A stretch of DNA of 22,146 nucleotides, taken from Phycisphaerae bacterium (GTDB lineage: Bacteria; Planctomycetota; Phycisphaerae; Sedimentisphaerales; SG8-4). The stretch spans positions 1 through 22,146 of the forward strand of contig JAUVYQ010000027.1 in the NCBI GenBank assembly GCA_030603035.1, given 5' to 3'. Every line of letters starts with the position of its first letter. Position 1 is the first letter of the stretch. Shown piece by piece: positions 17,401 through 22,146 of this stretch. Under the pieces are notes generated by a model that had not been told where the DNA came from, searched no databases, and saw nothing but the letters and a program-made list of their open reading frames with translations. The translations under genes and the position numbers were made by a program.

Positions 17401-18888
17401 AAGAAGTACAGGCCGGTAAAATCAAAGGGTATTGTGCTGACACGGAGTGGGGAGATTGCAATCTTAGACCAGAAGGGGCGTGAGATTGAAAAGTACAGGG
17501 TGCCGTATGGTGCGAGTATGCAAGTGGGGCCTGGACAGGAGCTAAAGAAAGATAAGCAAAGATTATTCTCTTGGGACCCCCACCGTATACCAATTTTAGC
17601 AGAAGTAGCGGGTCAAATTGCGTTTGTAGATATCGTGGGAGGCGAAACAATCGAGATTGAAGAAGAGCGAAAAGGCCGGCCCGGAAGGCCCGTCGTAATC
17701 GAGCATAAAGGCGATAAGCATCCGCAAATTATGATACTCGATGCTGGATGCTCGATGCCGGATACTCGTAAAAAAGAAAAAATCGAAAATCGAGAATCGA
17801 GAATCGAGAATCGAGAATCGAGAATACTCGACGTTCATTATCTGCCTGCACGAGCGAGAATCGAGGTTATTGAAGGCCAGAAGGTCCAGGCAGGTCAGCT
17901 ACTGGCACGTCAGCCAAGGGCCACAGGCGGGACACAGGACATCACCGGCGGCCTGCCCAGAGTTACCGAAGTGTTTGAAGCACGCAAACCCAAAGACCCT
18001 GCCGCAATGGCTGAAATCTCGGGACGCATCGAGCTGCGAAGTGATAAACGCAAGGGAAAAATGACGATTATAATTCGCTCCGAATCCGGGATGGAGAAAG
18101 AGCACCACGTCCCGCGAGATAGGCACCTGAATGTTCACACCGGTAACGAAGTAGATGCAGGAGACGCCTTGACGGACGGCCCCTTGGTGCCGCACGATAT
18201 TCTGCGAATCAGGGGCGAGGAAGCATTGCAGAAATATTTGATTGCAGAGATTCAAAATGTCTACCGGTCCCAAAACGTCAATATAAATGACAAACACATT
18301 GAAATTATCAGTGCTCAAATGATGCGAAAGGTTACAATCGAATCTGTTGGCGACGGCTCATTTTTGCCGGGCGAGGTCGTTGATAAATTCGTATTCCGAC
18401 AGGAGAACGAAAGATTGGCCAATAGTGTCAGGATTACCAACGTCGGAGATGCGCCTGATTTAGAAGAAGGCCAGGTTATCAGCAAGAGAGAACTTGCCAG
18501 TATCAACGAAAAGGTTGAAATGATTGGCGGTGCGCCCGCGAAGGGCAGAAAACCAAAAGCTGCAACTGCCAAGACATTGCTTCTGGGAATAACGAAAGCT
18601 TCGCTGTGGTCGGAGAGCTTTATCGCAGCGGCCAGCTTCCAGGAAACAACCAAGGTCTTGACTGAGGCCTCTTTAGCTGGTAAGATAGATAGGCTCCACG
18701 GCTTGAAGGAAAATGTGATACTCGGCCATCTAATACCGGCCGGTACGGCTTTCAAACCTCATCTGGAAATGAGGGTCAAGCACCTTGTAGAAGCTCCGTT
18801 GCCGAAGGAATTTGCAGAAGTCAAAGAAGCCGAGGAGGCAGAAGCAAAAGCAGAAGCCGCCGTCAAGGAAGCTCTGGGAATCAGTTGA
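14413..18888 (+). CDS. rpoC: RNA polymerase subunit beta' with in-frame repeat insertion
   Basis: 1491 residues (about 1400 in E. coli). RpoC carries the catalytic Mg site NADFDGDQ (453-460; D455, D457, D459). The N-terminal zinc ribbon is [20 protein letters not shown] and the second zinc site is [11 protein letters not shown]. The bridge/trigger region includes [20 protein letters not shown]. The C-terminal part has [18 protein letters not shown] and [20 protein letters not shown]. Differences from the family are a somewhat long loop at about 960-1000, a 27-30 residue insertion at 1111-1138 encoded by a heptamer DNA repeat, and an Ala/Glu-rich tail. AGGAGG six bases before the ATG is the best SD in the window. 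The stop codon starts the next heptamer element. Confidence 0.98.
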   Translation: MLENIYDRINDYGSVKISLASPNDIRSWSFGEVRKPETINYRTYRPEKDGLFCERIFGPERDWECACGKYKGTKFKGIICDRCGVKVTHSRVRRKRMGHINLAAPVVHIWFYKAIPNRLGTLLAMKSADLEKIIYFQDYVVTDPGQSPLKAGQLLSEEELREASNKYGNAFKASMGAEAIKALLANLDVQALSNELRLAVTETSSKQKIKDLTKRLKTVNEIKNSSNKPEWIVLEVVPVIPPDLRPLVLLERGNFATSDLNDLYRRIINRNNRLKKLMDLNAPEVIIRNEKRMLQQAVDSLLDNGRCRRPVLGSNNRPLKSLADMIKGKQGRFRENLLGKRVDYSARSVIVVGPNLKLYQCGLPKKIALELYQPFIIRKLKQHGLADTIKSAKRMIERREMGVWDVLEEVIHQHPVLLNRAPTLHRMGIQAFEPVLVEGNAIMLHPLACKGFNADFDGDQMAVHLPLSIEAQAETHILMMTTANIFSPANGLPMVGPSQDMVMGNYYLTSIEADSEKREDEEKDFYAISVFRDAFEAMMAYEMGKISLHERIKVQIEEGRKVVTEDSPTPEIGAGRVIETTVGRCIFNDILPSGVGMPFYNMIMSQKKLSQVISDCFEFAGSAETVDLLDRIKDLGFKYVTLGGLSFGITDLKIPARKPEIIEETEKKVSKIHKNYEAGVLTEGERYNQVIDAWTNARVAVTNEMMRSLKEDTTEEGKPYLNPIYLMTDSGARGSVDQIQQLAGMRALMAKPSGEIIETPIKSNFREGMTVLEYFSSTHGARKGLADTALKTANSGYLTRKLIDVAQNVIIIDRDCGTLQGITKSIVSRGEQIDVPFSQLIIGRTARDNIRNPITDEMIIRENQVITPEAAADIEALGLDAIRVRSPLTCDSPFGICAKCYGWDMSTAKLVEEGSAVGIIAAQSIGEPGTQLTLRTFHTGGVALRAILESDQWANAKGKVEYRNLNVVEDPTESAESFTWEGDKYRKDIIPQAEDSKKYRPVKSKGIVLTRSGEIAILDQKGREIEKYRVPYGASMQVGPGQELKKDKQRLFSWDPHRIPILAEVAGQIAFVDIVGGETIEIEEERKGRPGRPVVIEHKGDKHPQIMILDAGCSMPDTRKKEKIENRESRIENRESRILDVHYLPARARIEVIEGQKVQAGQLLARQPRATGGTQDITGGLPRVTEVFEARKPKDPAAMAEISGRIELRSDKRKGKMTIIIRSESGMEKEHHVPRDRHLNVHTGNEVDAGDALTDGPLVPHDILRIRGEEALQKYLIAEIQNVYRSQNVNINDKHIEIISAQMMRKVTIESVGDGSFLPGEVVDKFVFRQENERLANSVRITNVGDAPDLEEGQVISKRELASINEKVEMIGGAPAKGRKPKAATAKTLLLGITKASLWSESFIAAASFQETTKVLTEASLAGKIDRLHGLKENVILGHLIPAGTAFKPHLEMRVKHLVEAPLPKEFAEVKEAEEAEAKAEAAVKEALGIS
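17734..17831 (+). repeat. period-7 repeat element inside rpoC (TCGAGAA type)
   Basis: Left arm: five degenerate units in 7-base phase (17736-17770), for example GCTCGAT (17750). Centre: an A-rich tract (17770-17782). Right arm: TCGAAAA (17783) and then five exact TCGAGAA copies (17790-17824). The arms are imperfect inverted complements. ATACTCGA occurs at both edges (17734-17741, 17824-17831), exactly 90 bases apart, so the element adds 30 codons and keeps the frame. The right arm translates to a tandem IENRESR peptide, because 21 bases equal three DNA units. Ile-Leu-Asp is duplicated at the two edges. Confidence 0.9.
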
Positions 18889-18912
18889 AAATCGAAAATT
18901 GAAAATCGGAAC
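18885..18912 (+). repeat. period-7 run (TYGAAAA type), rpoC-rpsL
   Basis: TTGAAAA (18885), TCGAAAA (18892), TTGAAAA (18899) and TCGGAAC (18906) follow in strict 7-base phase. The rpoC stop TGA lies inside the first unit. This run makes up nearly the whole 30-base spacer to rpsL and leaves rpsL with only a GGA as SD. Confidence 0.7.
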
Positions 18913-18918
18913 TGAATT

Positions 18919-19290
18919 ATGCCTACTATAAACCAGTTGGTTAGACGTCCAAGAGCAAAGTCGAAGGGTCGAAAACGCATATCTGATATTAGCGGCTCGC
19001 CTCAGAAAAGAGGTGTGTGTCTGATTGTAAGGACTCAAACGCCCAAGAAGCCGAACTCCGCTTTACGAAAAGTCGCCCGGGTTAGACTGACCAACGGCAA
19101 GGAGGTTACAGCTTACATACCGGGCATTGACCACAACCTCCAGGAGCACAGCACAGTTATAATTCGCGGAGGCCGCGTCAGGGATTTGCCGGGCGTTCGG
19201 TATCATATTGTCCGCGGCGTACTTGACTGTGCCGGCGTCTCTGGACGCAAGCAGGGTAGAAGTAAATATGGTGCAAAAAAACAAAAGTAG
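18919..19290 (+). CDS. rpsL: 30S ribosomal protein S12, Arg at position 88
   Basis: 123 residues, normal length. S12 lies at the decoding centre of the small subunit and sets accuracy. The start [12 protein letters not shown] and the core [32 protein letters not shown] and [18 protein letters not shown] are unmistakable. Lys43 is kept. Position 88 in GGRVRDLPG is Arg (codon AGG), where E. coli and most bacteria have Lys. Asp89, the usual methylthiolation site, is kept. The spacer before it is heptamer repeat without a strong SD, so translation may depend on coupling to rpoC, 30 bases upstream. Confidence 0.98.
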   Translation: MPTINQLVRRPRAKSKGRKRISDISGSPQKRGVCLIVRTQTPKKPNSALRKVARVRLTNGKEVTAYIPGIDHNLQEHSTVIIRGGRVRDLPGVRYHIVRGVLDCAGVSGRKQGRSKYGAKKQK

Positions 19291-19291
19291 C

Positions 19292-19347
19292 TCGATGCTC
19301 GTAGTAAAAAAATCGAGTATCGAGAATCGAGTATCGAGGTTCGAGTA
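19292..19347 (+). repeat. period-7 element (TCGAGTA type), rpsL-rpsG
   Basis: A short left arm (TCGATGCTCG, 19292-19301), an A-tract at 19306-19312, then five right-arm units from 19313: TCGAGTA, TCGAGAA, TCGAGTA, TCGAGGT and TCGAGTA. The last base of the last unit is the A of the rpsG ATG. The GAGG in the fourth unit (19336-19339) lies seven bases before the start codon and so acts as the SD. It is the same word family and architecture as the element inside rpoC. Confidence 0.85.
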
Positions 19348-19820
19348 TGGCTAAAAAGTTTACCGCTTCAAGTCAACAATTAAAACCTGACCCGACATAC
19401 AATAACAAGCTGGTTTCGAAGTTTATTAACTGTTTGATGTGGGGCGGTAAGAAAAGCGTTGCACAGCGGGTTTTTTATGATGCTATGGACGTTATATCGA
19501 AAAAAATGAAGGATGTTCAGCCTCTTGAGGTATTCGAGACAGCAATAAATAACGTAAAACCGTTAATCGAAGTTCGCAGCAAACGTGTTGGCGGAGCCAG
19601 TTATCAGGTGCCGATGCAGGTAAGCGCAAAACGGCAGCAATCGCTGGCTTTTCGTTGGATATTGGAATCGGCCAGGGGCAAGAAAGGAAAGCCTATGTGC
19701 CAGCGTTTGGCCTCTGAATTGATAGATGCTTATAATGGACACGGCGGCGCAATGACCACCCGAGAAAATATCCATAGAATGGCTGAGGCAAATAAGGCAT
19801 TTGCCCACTTTGCCTGGTAA
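19347..19820 (+). CDS. rpsG: 30S ribosomal protein S7
   Basis: 157 residues, normal length. S7 nucleates assembly of the small-subunit head and lines the E-site mRNA exit. Typical blocks are [68 protein letters not shown] and the C-terminal [18 protein letters not shown]. In E. coli S7 represses its own operon at the rpsL-rpsG spacer. Here that spacer is almost wholly heptamer repeat, so a conserved S7 site is not evident. The only SD is GAGG within the repeat. Confidence 0.98.
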   Translation: MAKKFTASSQQLKPDPTYNNKLVSKFINCLMWGGKKSVAQRVFYDAMDVISKKMKDVQPLEVFETAINNVKPLIEVRSKRVGGASYQVPMQVSAKRQQSLAFRWILESARGKKGKPMCQRLASELIDAYNGHGGAMTTRENIHRMAEANKAFAHFAW

Positions 19821-19824
19821 TAAA

Positions 19825-19914
19825 TAGCGTATAGTGGATAGCGGATAGGGTATAGTTTTTTACTGTCCGCTATTTTTTTCTATACGCTATACCCTAAACC
19901 CTATACGCTATGAA
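19825..19914 (+). repeat. period-7 inverted-arm element (TAGCGTA/CTATACG), rpsG-fusA
   Basis: Left arm: TAGCGTA (19825), TAGTGGA, TAGCGGA, TAGGGTA and TAG in 7-base phase. Right arm: CTATACG (19880), CTATACC, CTAAACC and CTATACG (19901), with the fusA start codon in the next word. TAGCGTATAG (19825-19834) is an exact complement of CTATACGCTA (19901-19910). TAGGGTATAG (19846-19855) is an exact complement of CTATACCCTA (19887-19896). The centre holds two T-tracts. The element occupies the entire 89-base spacer apart from its first four bases. Confidence 0.88.
19838..19879 (+). terminator. terminator-like hairpin before fusA
   Basis: ATAGCGGA (19838-19845) and TCCGCTAT (19866-19873) are exact complements with a 20-base loop, and the T-run 19873-19879 follows at once. 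This resembles an intrinsic terminator or attenuator. It competes with the longer period-7 fold of the same element (19846-19855 with 19887-19896), so the leader could switch between two structures. Evidence is hand-drawn pairing only. Confidence 0.35.
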
Positions 19915-21973
19915 TAAATTACGCAATATTGGAATTATGGCTCATATAGACGCCGGCAAGACAACCGTAACTGAGCGCATTCTTTTCTATACCGGCAAAA
20001 CCTACAAAATGGGCGAGGTCCACGACGGCACCGCAGTTATGGACTTTATGGAAGAGGAGCAAAAAAGAGGCATTACTATTACTTCAGCTGCGACGAAATG
20101 TCCCTGGAAGAATTTTGAAATCAACCTTATCGATACACCAGGGCACATTGACTTTACCGCTGAGGTTGAACGGTCTCTCCGTGTTCTCGATGGCGCAGTA
20201 GCGGTATTTGACGGCAGTGAAGGTGTGCAGGCCCAGAGCGAGACCGTCTGGAGACAAGGACAAAAATACGACTTGCCCTGCCTTTGCTTTGTAAACAAGA
20301 TGGACAAAATCGGTGCCGATTTTGAAATGACCGTTGAAAGTATCCGTGATAAACTCCTTGCCGACCCGATTCTGTTGCAGATTCCTATCGGAGCGGAAGA
20401 CTCTTTTGCCGGGATAATAGACCTGGTTAAAATGCAGGCGGTTTTCTATAAGGCCGAAAAGATGGGGGCAATTTTTGAAGAGACCGAAGTTCCCGCCGAA
20501 TTACGACAAATCGCACAGCAGCAGAGAAACCAGATGATTGAGCTTGCAGCCGAATATGACAGCGAGCTGATGGACACCTATGTCCACGACAGGCCAATCG
20601 ATATTGAAATGATTAACAGGGCGATTAGAAAAGGAACTTTAAGCAGCAAGCTTCATCCGGTATTTGTTGGGTCGGCCTTAAAATATATTGGCATCCAGAG
20701 GCTGCTCGATGGCGTCGTGGCGTATTTGCCTTCACCATTGGATAAACCTGTTCTAATCGGGCACAAACCGACCGATAAAAATAAAAAAATATCGCTTAAG
20801 TGCGACCGTAATGGCAGCCTTGTTGCACTTGCATTTAAGATTACCAGCGATGTGCACGGCGACTTGAACTTTCTAAGGATTTATCAAGGCACATTAAAGG
20901 CCGGTAGCAGAGTCTTAAACACAAATCGCAACAAACGCGAAAATATTACCAGAATATTTGAGATGCACGCACGCGACCGAAAAATTCTGGACTCTGCCGG
21001 TGCCGGCGATATCGTCGCAGTTGTAGGGCTAAAACAAACTCTTACAGGCGATACAATTTGCGACCCCAAAAACCCCGTCCGCCTGCCGAGTATTACATTT
21101 CCTCAGACAGTTATTACTATGTCGATAGAACCCAGAACCACGGCAGAAAAGGCAAAATTGGCAGAGGCACTGGCTGTTTTGAGGCGTGAAGACCCGACTT
21201 TTGAATCTAAAGTAGATGCCGAAACAGGCCAGACAGTCATCAGCGGGATGGGCGAGCTGCATTTGGAAGTACTCCAGCACAAACTGGTAAAGAGATTAGG
21301 AGTTGATGTCAGGGTTGGCAAGCCAAGGGTTGCCTACAAGGAGGCTATTACAAAATTGGCGCAGACAGAGGGTAAATTCATACGTCAAACAGGTGGTCAT
21401 GGCCAATACGGCCATGTTGTTTTGATGGTTGAGCCGCTGTTGACAGAAGACGGGCGCTGGAGCCGCGATATTGAATTTGAGAGCAAAGTGGCTGCCGATG
21501 TTGTGCCGAGAGAGTATATCCCTGCTGTCGAAAGGGGCGCCAGGGACGCTTTGGGCAGCGGTGTGTTGGCGGGCTATCCTGTTAGGGGAGTCAAAGTTAC
21601 GCTAATTGGCGGCTCATTCCATTCGGTGGATTCTTCAGTCCTCGCTTTCGAGCAGGCTGCCGCAATTGCGGTAGAAAAGGCTCTCAGAGAGGCAACCCCG
21701 GTTTTGCTTGAGCCGGTAATGCGGCTTCAGGTAATAGCCCCACAGGCCAATTTCGGGGCGGTCCAGGGCAATTTGCTTGGAAAAAGGGGCGTAATCACAG
21801 ATTGTCGCCTTCATGGAAATATGCGGGTAATTGATGCTAAGGTGCCTCTCGTGGAAATGTTTGGGTATTCCAGCGAAATTAGAAGTGCTACAGCCGGCCG
21901 GGGAACCTTCACTATGGAGCCGTTGAGCTATGAGAAGATCCCCGAGCAGATTGCCAGGCAAATTATTCTTTAA
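19910..21973 (+). CDS. fusA: elongation factor G
   Basis: 687 residues. EF-G is the GTPase that drives translocation and, with RRF, ribosome recycling. G-domain motifs: AHIDAGKT (11-18), [10 protein letters not shown] (switch I region), DTPGHIDF (from D75; H79) and NKMD (129-132). Domain II includes [13 protein letters not shown] and domain [17 protein letters not shown]. Domain IV has [10 protein letters not shown] and [20 protein letters not shown]; domain V follows LEPVMRLQV. Length is normal. The ATG at 19910 fits the conserved [16 protein letters not shown], but there is no SD: upstream bases are pyrimidine-rich heptamers. Some planctomycetes carry several EF-G paralogues; the str-operon location suggests this is the main one. 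Confidence 0.97.
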   Translation: MNKLRNIGIMAHIDAGKTTVTERILFYTGKTYKMGEVHDGTAVMDFMEEEQKRGITITSAATKCPWKNFEINLIDTPGHIDFTAEVERSLRVLDGAVAVFDGSEGVQAQSETVWRQGQKYDLPCLCFVNKMDKIGADFEMTVESIRDKLLADPILLQIPIGAEDSFAGIIDLVKMQAVFYKAEKMGAIFEETEVPAELRQIAQQQRNQMIELAAEYDSELMDTYVHDRPIDIEMINRAIRKGTLSSKLHPVFVGSALKYIGIQRLLDGVVAYLPSPLDKPVLIGHKPTDKNKKISLKCDRNGSLVALAFKITSDVHGDLNFLRIYQGTLKAGSRVLNTNRNKRENITRIFEMHARDRKILDSAGAGDIVAVVGLKQTLTGDTICDPKNPVRLPSITFPQTVITMSIEPRTTAEKAKLAEALAVLRREDPTFESKVDAETGQTVISGMGELHLEVLQHKLVKRLGVDVRVGKPRVAYKEAITKLAQTEGKFIRQTGGHGQYGHVVLMVEPLLTEDGRWSRDIEFESKVAADVVPREYIPAVERGARDALGSGVLAGYPVRGVKVTLIGGSFHSVDSSVLAFEQAAAIAVEKALREATPVLLEPVMRLQVIAPQANFGAVQGNLLGKRGVITDCRLHGNMRVIDAKVPLVEMFGYSSEIRSATAGRGTFTMEPLSYEKIPEQIARQIIL

Positions 21974-21992
21974 AAATAGTGCTATTTTTTTA
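21971..21992 (+). terminator. AT-rich terminator-like hairpin after fusA
   Basis: AAAAATAG and CTATTTTT form an 8-bp stem over a two-base loop (four when the top pair opens), and the stem runs into a T-tract. It begins in the fusA stop codon. The low G+C of the stem makes strong termination uncertain. It would mark the end of the str block. Confidence 0.45.
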
Positions 21993-22036
21993 TATTTGAG
22001 CCAGGAGGGTGCCCGTCAAGTTTGTAGGTAAAAATA

Positions 22037-22107
22037 GCCCTCCAACAGGTGCATTTTTGGTAAATTAGCTTAAAATTCACCTAAAAATGTTTCTGCCATT
22101 GGAGGGC
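22037..22107 (+). promoter_or_regulatory. possible SD-sequestering leader of the downstream gene
   Basis: GCCCTCCAA (22037-22045) is an exact 9-base complement of TTGGAGGGC (22099-22107), which contains the GGAGGG SD of the next start codon. Inside lies a smaller stem, GGTAAATT (22059-22066) / AATTCACC (22074-22081), with one mismatch. A second GGAGGG at 22004-22009 can pair with the same CCCTCC, releasing the SD. This is the layout of a translational switch. No known riboswitch class is recognised. Confidence 0.4.
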
Positions 22108-22113
22108 AAAAAA

Positions 22114-22146
22114 ATGTATGAAGAAATTTTAGACCAAATGAAAGAA
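22114..22146 (+). CDS. start of an unidentified gene, cut by the window end
   Basis: ATG at 22114 with GGAGGG seven bases upstream opens a frame MYEEILDQMKE that runs off the window. Eleven residues are too few to identify it. The charged helical start and strong SD support a real gene. Confidence 0.5.
   Translation, partial: MYEEILDQMKE

Noticed and set aside
22009..22068. Small GTG-started peptide after fusA
   Set aside because: The start codon overlaps its would-be SD, the frame gives only 19 residues, and nothing supports expression.

Overview
The window carries one long plus-strand gene block that matches the bacterial str / L11-L10 / beta-beta' superoperon: tRNA-Thr, tuf, rpmG, tRNA-Trp, secE, nusG, rplK, rplA, rplJ, rplL, rpoB, rpoC, rpsL, rpsG, fusA. 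A HEAT-repeat lipoprotein gene precedes it and the first codons of another gene follow it. Gene order, the style of the RpoB/RpoC sequences and the Tat-exported fucosidase suggest a Planctomycetota-like bacterium, perhaps Phycisphaerae. That assignment is inferred from protein character only and has not been tested by phylogeny.

Layout. 68-2305: HEAT lipoprotein. 2306-2653: AT-rich gap with a possible promoter. 2654-5147: tRNA-Thr, EF-Tu, L33, tRNA-Trp, SecE. 5325-8380: NusG, L11, L1, L10, L7/L12. 8455-12930: RpoB with an in-frame extra domain of about 239 residues. 12986-14362: a GH29 alpha-L-fucosidase placed between rpoB and rpoC. 14413-18888: RpoC with an in-frame repeat insertion. 18919-21973: S12, S7, EF-G. 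21974-22146: terminator-like hairpin, a possible SD-sequestering leader, and the start of a next gene. The core genes make the translation elongation factors, ribosomal stalk and decoding proteins, the SecE translocon subunit and RNA polymerase.

Four things stand out. (1) Many spacers between the core genes are built from degenerate 7-base words in strict period 7. The word differs from gap to gap, the phase often runs into stop or start codons, and several elements fold back as inverted arms around an A/T-rich centre. (2) One such element lies inside the rpoC reading frame, flanked by an 8-base direct repeat, and keeps the frame open. (3) The RpoB insert carries the conserved positions of a GIY-YIG (UvrC-N-like) domain, but with the C-terminal half before the N-terminal half, as in a circular permutation. 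(4) A secreted glycosidase gene interrupts the normally contiguous rpoB-rpoC pair. Smaller points are Arg at S12 position 88, a Lys/Glu/Thr hexad-repeat N-terminus on L7/L12, and a fusA start codon without a Shine-Dalgarno sequence that can be paired in a hairpin.
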